From Paenibacillus melissococcoides (lineage in GTDB: Bacteria; Bacillota; Bacilli; Paenibacillales; Paenibacillaceae), in contig CALYLO010000001.1 of assembly GCA_944800085.1 (NCBI GenBank), forward strand, positions 831,001 to 895,000: a DNA stretch of 64,000 bases, read 5' to 3'. Positions within the stretch are counted from its first letter, which is position 1. Each line of letters begins with the position of its first letter. This document shows, piece by piece, positions 18,539 through 28,720 of this stretch. Below the pieces are notes generated by a model. That model searched no databases and was not told the origin of the DNA. It saw only the letters and a list, made by a program, of their open reading frames with translations. A program made the translations under genes and the position numbers.

Positions 18539-21500
18539 TTGCGGGAGATTCGCCAGACGGCGCTATCCGCTTTTGACCATGGGGATTTTCCGTTCGAGGA
18601 GCTTGTAGAACGGGTCGTGCAGCAGCGCGACACGAGCCGCAATCCGATCTTCGACGCGATGCTCGTGCTGCAAAATACCGAACAGGCGGCGTTAGAGCTT
18701 CCAGGTCTAAGTCTTTCTTCCTATCCATTTGACTATATTGCGTCCAAGTTCGACTTGACGCTCACCGTTACGGAGCACGCCGGGGGCTTTTCCTTCAGTT
18801 GGGAATATGCCGCAGCCTTGTTCAGTCGCGACACGATAGAGCGGTGGAGCGGCTGTTTCCTGGAGCTTCTGCGTCAGGCCATAGAATCTCCGGACTCTCG
18901 ATTGGGTGAGTATAACCTGGTAACCGGTCAGGAAAGAAAATTATTGCTTGAACAATTTGCCGGAACTAAGGCAGATTATCGCCCTGTGGTAACGGTTCTC
19001 ACTCTGTTCGAGGAGCAGGTTGCCCGCACTCCTGATCTGCCCGCGGTTATTGTTGGAGACGAGGAGCTAAGTTACCGTGATCTGAACGAGCGGGCGGAGC
19101 GGTTGGGAGCAGTGCTTCGCGCGCAAGGGGTAGGGGCGGAGAAGGTTGCCGCCGTCATGATCCATCGGTCTTCCGAAATGGCGGTAGGCATTCTCGCCGT
19201 CTTGAAGGCAGGAGGAGCCTACCTCCCGATTGATCCGGAATTCCCGATAGAACGGATTCGTTATATGCTGGGCGACAGTCGTCCCCAAGTTCTGTTGACT
19301 TCGATAGAATACCGGTCTCTGGCGGCGGAGGCAGCCAGTCAGATTCCCGTCCAATACTTCGAAGAAGACAATCTGCGCCAAGATGTGGCTGCAGAGAGCC
19401 TGAAGAGAACCGTGGCACCCGCGCACTTGGCATACGTTATTTATACATCAGGCACTACGGGGGGCTCGAAGGGCGTAATGATCGAACATGGGAGCCTTGC
19501 CAATACCATTCAGTGGAAAGCGAACCGCTACCGGTTTAGCGCCGGCGATAAGGCGTTGATGTTGAATCCTTTTATTTTCGACTCCTTCGTGACTCACTTT
19601 TTTGGACCACTCGTGTCGGGAGCGGCGGTTGTCTTGTTGAACGATCGAGACAGCAAAGATCCGTCAGCCATTCGCGAGGCTGTCGTGAAGCGCCGAATTA
19701 CCCATATGCAGAGTCCGCCGAGCTTCTATTCGGCCTTGCTGGAGAGCATGGATCCCGATGATTGGCATACGGTACGCAGCGCGGTACTGGCTGGCGAAGC
19801 CGTCGGAATGGCGCTAATCCGCCGTTTGAAGGCGATGAATCCCAACATGGAACTGATGAATGAGTACGGCCCGACCGAAAATACCGTGGTGACGACCGCG
19901 AGTGAGCTCGAGGAAGAGAAGGCTGTTACGATCGGGCGGCCGATCCCCAATGTACGGGTATATATTCTTGCCTCGCAAGGGCTGCTCACTCCGCTCGGCG
20001 TACCGGGCGAGCTGTGCATTGCCGGTTCCGGCGTGGCGCGCGGTTATATCAACCAGCCGCAGCTAACGGCAGACAAGTTCACCTCCGATCCGTTCGTGCC
20101 GGGCGAACGAATGTATCGAACCGGAGACTGGGCCCGCTGGCTGCCGGATGGAACTTTGGAATATTGGGGAAGAATCGATCATCAGGTCAAAATTCGCGGC
20201 AACCGGATCGAGCTAGAGGAGATTGAGGCCCATCTATTGACGCTTCCCGACATTAGAGAGGCAGCCGTTACGGTTGTCGCAGAAGCGGAGGACAACCTTA
20301 GTCTCTGCGCTTACTTTGTGGCGGATCGGGATTATCCAATAAAAGAGCTGCGGACGGCGCTTGGCACAACGCTGCCGTCCTATATGATTCCCGCTTATTT
20401 TATTCCGATGGAGCAGATGCCGCTCACCGCCAACGGCAAATTGAATCGACGGGCACTGCCTTTGCCGGACGGCCGATTGGAGAAAGACAGCCGTTACATT
20501 GCCCCGCGGAATCTTGCCGAACAGGAGATGGCAGAGGTGTGGCAGGAGGTGCTGGGGGTCCGTCCGTTAGGCGTTCGGGATGATTTTTTTGAACGAGGCG
20601 GACATTCGTTGAAAGGAGCCGTCTTGGTTTCGCGCATCCAAAAGCGATTGCGGGCCGACATCACGCTCCGGGATCTGTTCCGGTATCCGACCGTGGAGAC
20701 ATTGACCGAAGCTATAGCTTCTCGGAAGAATAAAGCTTTTCAGGGGCTTGAACCGGCTGATTCCCGGGAATATTATCCGCTTACCTCTGCACAGAAGCGA
20801 ATCTATGTGCTCCAGCAGCTTGAGGGAGCGGAGCTCAGTTACAACATGCCTGCCGTTCTTCGAATGGAAGGCATGCTGAACCGGATGCTTTTGGAAGCGT
20901 CCCTGCAGCGGCTGGTCGATCGTCATGAATCGCTGCGCACTTCCTTCACCATGTCAGACGGGGAGCCGGTGCAGAGAATACACGAAAGAGCGAAGCTCGC
21001 AGTTGACTATTGTGAAGCGGAAGAAGCGCAGCTTCATTCGATAATCGCAGAATTTATACATCCATTCGATCTCAGTAAAGCGCCGCTGCTGCGCGTGAAG
21101 ATTGTGCGTGCGGCGAGCAGGCTTCACTATGTTCTGTTGGACATGCACCATATCATCTCGGACGGCGTGTCGATGGATATTTTCGTAGAGGAGTTTACGA
21201 AGCTCTATGCCGGGAAAGAACTGTCCCTGCTGAAGCTGCAGTACAAAGACTATGCGGTGTGGCAGCAGGAATACGTGCGCAGCGATGCTTACTGGGAGCA
21301 GGAGAAATATTGGCTCGATCAGTTAGCGGGCGAGCTTCCGGTCCTGCAACTGCCAACCGATTTCGCGCGTTCGGCCCTGCGCAGTTTTGCAGGCGACCGG
21401 ATTGATTTCAAGCTGGGAAGATCATTGTCGGAAGCGGTGCGACAGCTCGCGCTGGACAAAGGGGTAACCGTCTACATGGTGTTCTTGGCCGCGTATAGTA

Positions 21501-24500
21501 CTCTGCTGTCCCGGTTGTCCGGTGACGGGGAGGTTATTGTCGGCTCGCCGGTGGCCGGACGCCCGCATGCGGATCTGTCGGACATGATGGGGATGTTTGT
21601 CAACACGCTGGCCTTGCGCACGTTCCCTTCGGGACAAAAAGCTTTTGCCGAATACCTCGAGGAAATCAAGCAGACGGCGCTCGATGCCTTTGAGCATGGC
21701 GAGTATCCTTTCGAGGAGCTGGTCGACCGCGTTGTCACCCAGCGGGACATGAGCCGCAATCCGCTCTTCGATGCCGTATTCGTGCTTCAAAACGCGGAGA
21801 ACTCGCAGCTGGCTCTCCCTGATTTGAAAGTCGAGTCTTATCCGTTTGCCGGTACGCAGGCCAAGTTTGACCTCACCTTGATGATATCCGAGAGCGCGGA
21901 GGGCTATCACGGCTCGCTAGAGTTCGCTACAGCCTTATTCACGCGGGCAACCATCGAACGGTGGGCGGGCCACTTGACGGAGCTGCTGGATCATGTGACG
22001 TCTGAGCCGGATACAACCCTCGCCGAAGCCAGATTAATAAGCGGGGGCCCCCAACTGAACGAGTTGATGACATACAGCGGCTTGCCGTTCCAAGACAAGC
22101 CGCGAACGACGATTCATCAGCGGTTCGGGGAAGTAGCCGGTCTCTATCCGGACCAGACGGCCATCGTGTGCGGCGATCGGCATCTCACTTATGCGGAGCT
22201 GCAGCTTCAAGCGAGTCTTGTAGCCGCCAGACTGCGGAGGGAAGGGATGCGGCCGCGGGCAGCCGTTGCCATTCTGGCGGAGCGCTCGATCGAATTCGTC
22301 GTTGCGGTTCTGGGAATTCTGCAGGCGGGCGGAGCCTATGTTCCGCTGGATCCGGACGCGCCCGAGGAGCGGCACCTGTATATATTGGGCGACTGCGGCG
22401 CGGAGTTCCTGTTGGCTACACAGAAGTCCAAAGTGCCGGCGTCATACCCAGGGACGGTCATCATTCTTGAAAACGGAGATCTTGCGGATGAAGCGTTAGA
22501 GGCGTTGGAACGTAGAGAAGCGCATGATTGCAGTTCGGATGATCCGGCATATATCCTGTATACCTCGGGCACCACGGGAAGACCGAAAGGAGTGCTGGTG
22601 ACGCATGGAAATGTAATTAACCTGGTGAATAACGATGGATATGTTCCGTTCCATGCCGATCACCGCTTCGCGCAGACCGGTTCGGTAAGCTTTGATGCGG
22701 CTACATTCGAAATATTCGGAGCCCTTCTGCATGGAAGCTCCTTGCATCCGATCGAAAAAGATGTGCTGTTGGACGCGCGCCGGATGGGGGCGTTTCTGGC
22801 AGAGCACGGAATTACCGTCATGTTCTTGACGACATCGCTCTTCCATCATCTGGCCGATGAGGATGCGGGCCTGTTTGCCGGCGTAGAGCATCTCATTATG
22901 GGGGGAGAGGTTCTGTCGCCGAAGCATGCTTACGCCGTGAAGGAGGCATGTCCGGGACTTACGATCTGGAACGGCTACGGTCCTACCGAAAACACGACTT
23001 TCTCGACTGCATTCGCGGTCAAGGGAACAAACGGCAAAAATAGCATCCCGATTGGCCGGCCGATCGAAGGAACGACAGCCTACGTGCTGAGCGCTCAGGG
23101 GCAGCTGCTTCCGGTCGGGGTGCCCGGCGAATTGTGCCTTGGGGGCGCAGGCGTCGCTGCAGGCTATTGGAATCTGCCGGAGCTTACGCAGGAAAAATTC
23201 GTGCCGGATCCATTGATTGAAGGCGGACGCATGTACAAAACCGGGGATTTGGCCCGTTGGCTGCCGGACGGCACGCTCGAATATTTGGGAAGAATCGATC
23301 AGCAGGTCAAAATACGAGGCTATCGGATTGAGCTCGGCGAGATCGAAGCGCGACTGCTGCTTCATGGGAACATTCGCCAAGCGGCTGTAGTGACTTGGGA
23401 AGAGCGGCCGGGAAGCGAGGTTCTGTGCGCCTATTATGTGGGCGGCAAGCGACTGGAAGCGGCTGAATTGAGAAATTATCTGAGTATCGCTTTGCCCGAA
23501 TATATGGTTCCTGCGTATTTCGTGCATTTGCCGGAACTGCCGCTTACGAGAAATGGCAAGCTGGACCGGACGGCGCTGCCGGAGCCTACAGAGGATATGG
23601 CGGCAGCTTCCCGTTATGCAGCTCCCCGAACCGCTACGGAAGCCCAGCTTGCGGAGCTCTGGCAGGAGGTATTGCACGTATCTCAAGTGGGGATCCGCGA
23701 CAACTTCTTTGAACTCGGAGGCCATTCTCTGAGCGCCATGATACTCGTATCACGCATACATCAGGAGATGAGCATACCCTTCGCCATCCGGGACGTATTC
23801 CGGTTCCCGACCGTTGAAGCCATGGCGCTGACCGTGGACGGGAGGGCGGCAGACGCGTATAAAGGCCTGCAACCCGCCGGGCAGCGGGAATACTACCCTC
23901 TGTCCTCTGCACAGAGGAGACTATATGTTCTGCAGCAGCTCGAAGGAGCGGAGCGAAGCTATAATATGCCCGCGGCGATGCTCCTCGAGGGACAATTGGA
24001 TCTGGCAAGATTGGAATTTGCTTTGAAGGAACTGGCGGCCCGTCATGAAGTCCTTCGAACACGTTTTGATTTCGTAAATGGCGAACCCGTGCAGATCATT
24101 TGCCCGGAGGTTGAGTTTCCGCTGTCTTTCCGCGATGCCGGGGAGGTTCAGCTTGAAGAGATCATCCAGACTTTCATTCGTCCTTTTGATCTGGGACAAG
24201 CGCCGCTTGTGCGCATCCAATTGATAAAGCTGACGGATATGCGGCATCTGTTATTGTTCGATATGCATCATATTATTTCCGACGGCACGTCCATGGGGAT
24301 TTTCATGAAGGAAATGACAAGTCTGTATATGGGCGAGAGCTTGCCGCCGCTCTCCCTTCAGTACAAGGATTATGCAGTATGGCAGAACGCGAATGAACAT
24401 TCCGAGGAGTACAACCGGCACAAGGAATACTGGCTGGAACAGCTTGGCGGAGAACTTCCGATCCTTTCCTTGCCGTTTGATTTTGCTCGTCCGCCGGTAC

Positions 24501-27500
24501 AGAGCTTTGAAGGAAGCCACCTGGATTTCAGCATTGATGCGGAGTTGACCGGCAAATTGCGCAAGCTCGCGCAAAACACAGGGACTACCTTATTCATGGT
24601 GCTGCTATCTGCCTATAGCGCGTTTCTGTCAAGAATATCCGGACAGGAAGATATTATTGTCGGAACGCCTATTGCCGGCCGTCCTCATGCCGATCTGTCC
24701 AATCTTTTGGGAATGTTCGTGAACACATTGGCTATCAGATCTATGCCGTACAGGGAAAAAACATTTGCGGATTATCTGGAAGAAGTCAAACAAATTTCCA
24801 TCGCAGCGTTTGAACACGCGGAATACCCGTTTGAGGAGCTCGTCGAGCAGGTGGTCCAACAGCGGGATATCAGCCGGAATCCGATTTTTGACGTCATGTT
24901 CGCTCTGCAAAACATGGAACAATCCGAGCTGCGGATGCAGGATGTCGAGGTATCTCCCTATGAACTGGAGAATCCTACCGCGAAATTCGACTTGTCCTTG
25001 TTTATCAGCGAACGGGGAGAGCAGCTTCACTGCAGCCTGGAATACGCGACAGCCCTGTTTGAACGCGGCACCATCGAACGTTGGCAAGAAAATTTCATCC
25101 AGTTGCTGCGGCACGCGGTCGATGAACCGGGTATTGCGCTCGGTAAAGTAAATTTGCTGAGTGAACAGGAACGAAATACGCTGGCAGCATGGCATGAAGG
25201 ACCTTCCATGGAGCTTCCGGATACGACCATACACCAGTTGTTCAGAGAACAGGCGGTTAAGACTCCGGACGGCATTGCATTGGTATTTGGCGAGACTATG
25301 CTGACTTATCAAGAGTTGGATCGGCTATCCGATCAACTCACGTTGGCTTTGCAGCATCGAAACATAGGGGAAGGCAGCATTGTCGGCATCATGGCCGGCC
25401 GATCTCCTCATATGATTATCGGATTGTTAGGGATTCTCAAAGCAGGGGCGGCCTTCCTTCCTGTGGATCCGTCCTATCCCGCAGACCGCATTGCTTACAT
25501 GCTGGAGGATTCCCAGGCAGCCTGCCTGCTCATCGATTCAGCACAGACGGGCAAACGCCCTGCGTATGACGGAGCAACGCTAATCATCAGCGATTTGCTC
25601 GCCGCGAACCAAGATGTCGGGGTTCCTCGCGAGCCGGTTGAGGTCTCATTGTACGAAGAGAACGGGCTGCCGATATACGTCATTTATACTTCAGGAACTA
25701 CGGGTAATCCCAAAGGAGTCATTCTGAAGCATAGCAACCTGATCAACCTTGTGCTTTATCAGCATAAGCATACCTCCGTACCTTTTCACAAGAACGTGCT
25801 TCAGTATGCTTCTTACAGCTTTGATGTCAGCTATCAAGAGATTTTCACTACGCTGCTTGCGGGCGGGACGCTCCATGTCGTCGATGAGGAGATGCGCCGG
25901 GATCCCTATGCGCTTTTCCGGTATATCGAGGATCGGGGCATAGAGACGATTTATTTGCCTGCTTCTTTTGTAAAGTTCGTGTGGAATGACCCTGCCTATG
26001 AGTCCGTATGGCCTAGCAGCGTGCGTCACATCATAACGGCAGGAGAGGCGCTGGTCGTCGGAAAGTCGCTGCAGCGTTATTTGCGCGAGCGAGGGGTGAC
26101 TCTCCATAATCACTACGGGCCTTCCGAGACGCATGTCGCTACTGCGTACTCGATCGCGCCGAATGACATCACGACCGAACTTCCTCCAATCGGCAGACCT
26201 ATCGGCAACTCTTCCGTTTATATTTTGGATCCGCTAGGTTGCCCGCAGCCGATAGGTGCCGCAGGCGAGTTGCACATCGGGGGAGCGTGTGTGAAGCAGC
26301 CTGAACGAACTCGCGAGAAGTTCATCCCGAATCTATTCTCTTCCGCCGAACGGATGTACAGAACAGGGGATTTGGCCCGCTGGTTGGCAGACGGGAACAT
26401 CGAGTATCTGGGCCGCATGGATCATCAAGTGAAGATAAGGGGATACAGAATTGAGTTGGGCGAGATCGAAACTCGGCTTCTCGGGGTGAAAGGGATTCGG
26501 GAAGCGGCCGTTCTCGTTCATCGGGACGAGTGCGGCAATAATGAGCTGTGCGCCTATATCGCAGGTGAACGCGAGTTTTCTTTTGCTGAACTGCGGGAGG
26601 CTCTCGGGACGGTAATGCCGGACTATATGATACCTTCATCCTTCGTTCAGCTCGATCAACTGCCTGTAACGCGGAATGGGAAAGTGGACCGCCGGGCGCT
26701 GCCGAAGCCGGACGGAGCCAGGGCAGGCAAAAAATATGAGGCACCGCGAACAAATATGGAAGCCAAGCTCGCGCTGTTGTGGCAGGATGTGCTGGGTATC
26801 GAGCGCGTAGGCATCCATGACAATTTCTTTGAATTAGGCGGTCATTCTCTGAGGGCGATGACCCTTGCAGCGCGCATTCACCAGACTCTGGATGTGGAAG
26901 TTCCATTGCGGCTGTTATTCCAGTCGCCTACGATCGCAGGCTTGGCAGCGGCTCTGGAAGCCGTAACATGTCAATCGTACGAAGCGCTGCTGCCTGTGGA
27001 GAAGCAGGCGTATTACCCGGTGTCCTCAGCTCAAAAACGGCTGTACTTGCTCCAGCAATTGGAGGGTGCGGGACTCAGCTACAATATGCCGGTGGCGCTG
27101 CAGCTCGAAGGAACACTGGATAAGGTTCGGCTGGAAGCCGCACTGCAGGCGCTAATCAGCCGCCATGAGTCGCTGCGCACTTCGTTCATTGTCGTGGACG
27201 GCGAGCCGGTGCAGCGGGTGGAAGAGAATCCGGTCTTGCGCATGATCTATGAGGAGTCGGAGGAAGTGGACGCCGAGAAGCGAATCCAGGCATTCCTCTG
27301 TCCGTTTGACCTTAGCAAGGCCCCGCTGCTGCGCACGACCGTCGTACGTCTCGGCGAAGAGCGGCATCTGCTGCTGTTCGATATGCATCATATTATTTCG
27401 GACGGCATGTCGATGAATATTTTTATCGAAGAATTTATGAAGCTGTACGCCGGCGAAGAATTAGAGCCGCTGCGGCTGCAGTACAAAGACTATGCCGTGT

Positions 27501-28720
27501 GGCAGCGGGAATATATTCAGAAGCCGGCGTACCGCGAGCTGGAAGCTTACTGGCTGGAACAGTTCGCGGGCGACTTGCCGGTGCTGAGCCTGCCGGCCGA
27601 TCATCCGCGCCGGGCAGTGCGCAGTTTTGAAGGCGGCCAGGTGGACTTCGAACTGGACGGCGAACTTGCGTCGACAGTGCGCGAGTTGGCCCGATCGAAC
27701 GGGGCTACGATGTACATGGTGCTGCTGGCAGCATACAGCACGCTGCTGTCGCGTCTTAGCGGGCAGGAGGAAATTATCGTCGGTTCGCCGGTGGCGGGAC
27801 GGCCGCACGCCGATCTGGCAGGCATGCTCGGGATGTTCGTGAATACATTGGCGCTGCGCATGTATCCGGCCAGACACAAAAGCTTCGCAGCCTATTTGCA
27901 GGAAGTGAGGCAGACGGCGCTCGGAGCTTTCGAGCACGGGAACTATCCGTTCGAGGAGCTGGTGGAACAGGTCGTTCGCCGGCGAGATACGAGCCGCAAT
28001 CCGCTCTTCGACGCGATGCTCGTCTTGCAGAACACAGAGCAGGTGAAGCTGGAGCTTCCCGGCCTGCGCCTATCCTCCTGTCCGTTCGACTACAACGCGG
28101 CTAAATTCGATCTGACGCTGTCAGTGCGCGAACACGAGAATGGGATACGCTGCTCGCTCGAATACGGTGCAACGCTGTTTGAACGCGAGACGATCGAGCG
28201 TTGGGCGAATCACTTTACAGAGCTTCTGCGACAGGTTTCCGCCAATCCGCAGGTCATGCTGGGCAGCGCCGGCTTGCTGGCGGATGCCGAACAGGAGCAG
28301 CTATTGGTCCGGTTCAATGACACGAAGGTGACGATTCCTGAACAGGCAAGCGTACCTTTCCTATTCGAGCAGCAGGCGGCGAAGACGCCGGATCGTCCGG
28401 CGGTCGTGTGTGCAGAACAGCGTCTGACTTACCGGGAACTGGAGGAACAGGCTAACCGCATTGCCCAATGGCTGCGGGCGCACGGCGTGACGGAGGAAGA
28501 GCGCGTCGGCGTGCTGATGAACCGTTCGCCGCAGCTTATCGCCGGACTGCTGGGGATTATAAAAGCCGGTGCCGCTTACGTGCCGATCGACCCTATTCTG
28601 CCTAAAGGACGCATGGAGGCCATGATCCGTGATGCAGGTAATGCTGACGGATTCGGCACAGCTGGGGGTAGTGACAGGCCTGCAGGATACATCGCTGCGT
28701 CATGTATTGTGCCAGGATGA
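18539..28720 (+). CDS. NRPS, central fragment (rest of C2 to first part of A5)
   Basis: The frame is open from the right end of the IS; a TTG at 18539 is the first possible start, but no ribosome site precedes it. The fragment encodes the end of C2, A2-T2, modules 3 and 4, C5 and the first quarter of A5. Adenylation cores (YTSGTTG-type), HHIISDG condensation motifs and Ser-bearing carrier motifs are intact. The frame breaks at about 28,631, where one copy of an 8-bp repeat seems lost, and runs 90 bases out of frame to a stop at 28720. Without the IS it would be continuous with 12907-17000. Separate translation is doubtful. Confidence 0.9.
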   Translation: MREIRQTALSAFDHGDFPFEELVERVVQQRDTSRNPIFDAMLVLQNTEQAALELPGLSLSSYPFDYIASKFDLTLTVTEHAGGFSFSWEYAAALFSRDTIERWSGCFLELLRQAIESPDSRLGEYNLVTGQERKLLLEQFAGTKADYRPVVTVLTLFEEQVARTPDLPAVIVGDEELSYRDLNERAERLGAVLRAQGVGAEKVAAVMIHRSSEMAVGILAVLKAGGAYLPIDPEFPIERIRYMLGDSRPQVLLTSIEYRSLAAEAASQIPVQYFEEDNLRQDVAAESLKRTVAPAHLAYVIYTSGTTGGSKGVMIEHGSLANTIQWKANRYRFSAGDKALMLNPFIFDSFVTHFFGPLVSGAAVVLLNDRDSKDPSAIREAVVKRRITHMQSPPSFYSALLESMDPDDWHTVRSAVLAGEAVGMALIRRLKAMNPNMELMNEYGPTENTVVTTASELEEEKAVTIGRPIPNVRVYILASQGLLTPLGVPGELCIAGSGVARGYINQPQLTADKFTSDPFVPGERMYRTGDWARWLPDGTLEYWGRIDHQVKIRGNRIELEEIEAHLLTLPDIREAAVTVVAEAEDNLSLCAYFVADRDYPIKELRTALGTTLPSYMIPAYFIPMEQMPLTANGKLNRRALPLPDGRLEKDSRYIAPRNLAEQEMAEVWQEVLGVRPLGVRDDFFERGGHSLKGAVLVSRIQKRLRADITLRDLFRYPTVETLTEAIASRKNKAFQGLEPADSREYYPLTSAQKRIYVLQQLEGAELSYNMPAVLRMEGMLNRMLLEASLQRLVDRHESLRTSFTMSDGEPVQRIHERAKLAVDYCEAEEAQLHSIIAEFIHPFDLSKAPLLRVKIVRAASRLHYVLLDMHHIISDGVSMDIFVEEFTKLYAGKELSLLKLQYKDYAVWQQEYVRSDAYWEQEKYWLDQLAGELPVLQLPTDFARSALRSFAGDRIDFKLGRSLSEAVRQLALDKGVTVYMVFLAAYSTLLSRLSGDGEVIVGSPVAGRPHADLSDMMGMFVNTLALRTFPSGQKAFAEYLEEIKQTALDAFEHGEYPFEELVDRVVTQRDMSRNPLFDAVFVLQNAENSQLALPDLKVESYPFAGTQAKFDLTLMISESAEGYHGSLEFATALFTRATIERWAGHLTELLDHVTSEPDTTLAEARLISGGPQLNELMTYSGLPFQDKPRTTIHQRFGEVAGLYPDQTAIVCGDRHLTYAELQLQASLVAARLRREGMRPRAAVAILAERSIEFVVAVLGILQAGGAYVPLDPDAPEERHLYILGDCGAEFLLATQKSKVPASYPGTVIILENGDLADEALEALERREAHDCSSDDPAYILYTSGTTGRPKGVLVTHGNVINLVNNDGYVPFHADHRFAQTGSVSFDAATFEIFGALLHGSSLHPIEKDVLLDARRMGAFLAEHGITVMFLTTSLFHHLADEDAGLFAGVEHLIMGGEVLSPKHAYAVKEACPGLTIWNGYGPTENTTFSTAFAVKGTNGKNSIPIGRPIEGTTAYVLSAQGQLLPVGVPGELCLGGAGVAAGYWNLPELTQEKFVPDPLIEGGRMYKTGDLARWLPDGTLEYLGRIDQQVKIRGYRIELGEIEARLLLHGNIRQAAVVTWEERPGSEVLCAYYVGGKRLEAAELRNYLSIALPEYMVPAYFVHLPELPLTRNGKLDRTALPEPTEDMAAASRYAAPRTATEAQLAELWQEVLHVSQVGIRDNFFELGGHSLSAMILVSRIHQEMSIPFAIRDVFRFPTVEAMALTVDGRAADAYKGLQPAGQREYYPLSSAQRRLYVLQQLEGAERSYNMPAAMLLEGQLDLARLEFALKELAARHEVLRTRFDFVNGEPVQIICPEVEFPLSFRDAGEVQLEEIIQTFIRPFDLGQAPLVRIQLIKLTDMRHLLLFDMHHIISDGTSMGIFMKEMTSLYMGESLPPLSLQYKDYAVWQNANEHSEEYNRHKEYWLEQLGGELPILSLPFDFARPPVQSFEGSHLDFSIDAELTGKLRKLAQNTGTTLFMVLLSAYSAFLSRISGQEDIIVGTPIAGRPHADLSNLLGMFVNTLAIRSMPYREKTFADYLEEVKQISIAAFEHAEYPFEELVEQVVQQRDISRNPIFDVMFALQNMEQSELRMQDVEVSPYELENPTAKFDLSLFISERGEQLHCSLEYATALFERGTIERWQENFIQLLRHAVDEPGIALGKVNLLSEQERNTLAAWHEGPSMELPDTTIHQLFREQAVKTPDGIALVFGETMLTYQELDRLSDQLTLALQHRNIGEGSIVGIMAGRSPHMIIGLLGILKAGAAFLPVDPSYPADRIAYMLEDSQAACLLIDSAQTGKRPAYDGATLIISDLLAANQDVGVPREPVEVSLYEENGLPIYVIYTSGTTGNPKGVILKHSNLINLVLYQHKHTSVPFHKNVLQYASYSFDVSYQEIFTTLLAGGTLHVVDEEMRRDPYALFRYIEDRGIETIYLPASFVKFVWNDPAYESVWPSSVRHIITAGEALVVGKSLQRYLRERGVTLHNHYGPSETHVATAYSIAPNDITTELPPIGRPIGNSSVYILDPLGCPQPIGAAGELHIGGACVKQPERTREKFIPNLFSSAERMYRTGDLARWLADGNIEYLGRMDHQVKIRGYRIELGEIETRLLGVKGIREAAVLVHRDECGNNELCAYIAGEREFSFAELREALGTVMPDYMIPSSFVQLDQLPVTRNGKVDRRALPKPDGARAGKKYEAPRTNMEAKLALLWQDVLGIERVGIHDNFFELGGHSLRAMTLAARIHQTLDVEVPLRLLFQSPTIAGLAAALEAVTCQSYEALLPVEKQAYYPVSSAQKRLYLLQQLEGAGLSYNMPVALQLEGTLDKVRLEAALQALISRHESLRTSFIVVDGEPVQRVEENPVLRMIYEESEEVDAEKRIQAFLCPFDLSKAPLLRTTVVRLGEERHLLLFDMHHIISDGMSMNIFIEEFMKLYAGEELEPLRLQYKDYAVWQREYIQKPAYRELEAYWLEQFAGDLPVLSLPADHPRRAVRSFEGGQVDFELDGELASTVRELARSNGATMYMVLLAAYSTLLSRLSGQEEIIVGSPVAGRPHADLAGMLGMFVNTLALRMYPARHKSFAAYLQEVRQTALGAFEHGNYPFEELVEQVVRRRDTSRNPLFDAMLVLQNTEQVKLELPGLRLSSCPFDYNAAKFDLTLSVREHENGIRCSLEYGATLFERETIERWANHFTELLRQVSANPQVMLGSAGLLADAEQEQLLVRFNDTKVTIPEQASVPFLFEQQAAKTPDRPAVVCAEQRLTYRELEEQANRIAQWLRAHGVTEEERVGVLMNRSPQLIAGLLGIIKAGAAYVPIDPILPKGRMEAMIRDAGNADGFGTAGGSDRPAGYIAASCIVPG
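20755..23850 (+). other. NRPS module 3: C-A(Val)-T
   Basis: C3 about 20755-22040, A3 about 22100-23590, T3 about 23620-23850. A3 pocket residues D-A-F-F-I-G-G-T-F are close to the valine code DAFWIGGTF of gramicidin S and tyrocidine synthetases. The region 21230-23586 is almost identical to module 9. Confidence 0.8.
21230..23586 (+). repeat. Near-identical C-A block, copy in module 3
   Basis: 2,357 bases match 41421-43777 without gaps (constant offset 20,191). Fewer than about ten substitutions were seen by eye, for example at 21295, 21521 and around 21851. The block starts in the middle of C3 (LKLQYKDY) and ends just after A3 motif A10 (GKLDR...LPEP). Flanks diverge abruptly on both sides. 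Confidence 0.9.
23875..26965 (+). other. NRPS module 4: C-A(Pro)-T with shortened A6 motif
   Basis: C4 about 23875-25160, A4 about 25215-26720, T4 about 26740-26965. Pocket residues D-V-Q-Y-I-A-H-V-A fit the proline group (DVQLIAHVV and variants). Motif A6 normally reads GELxIGGxGxARGYL. Here it reads GELHIGGACV then KQPERT, lacking about five residues (ARGYL) without loss of frame. Confidence 0.75.

Larger units (their letters stand above)
16120..20735 (+). other. NRPS module 2: C-A-T, C domain split by IS
   Basis: C2 runs 16120-17000 and 18523-18930, with the IS4 element between them. A2 is about 18985-20470 with pocket residues D-S-T-Q-V-A-E-V-V. The ending resembles aromatic (Tyr-type) codes, but I cannot assign it firmly. 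T2 is about 20490-20735 (ERGGHSL). Confidence 0.7.

Noticed and set aside
22496..23725. Long minus-strand frames inside the synthetase (also 35298-36656 and 42687-43718)
   Set aside because: They mirror adenylation-domain codons; 42687-43718 repeats 22496-23725 only because the underlying NRPS block is duplicated.
28629..28720. Overlapping NRPS frames as a real gene boundary with GTG start
   Set aside because: The overlap falls inside an adenylation domain and both sides complete each other when compared with A8; it is a frameshift, not a start.
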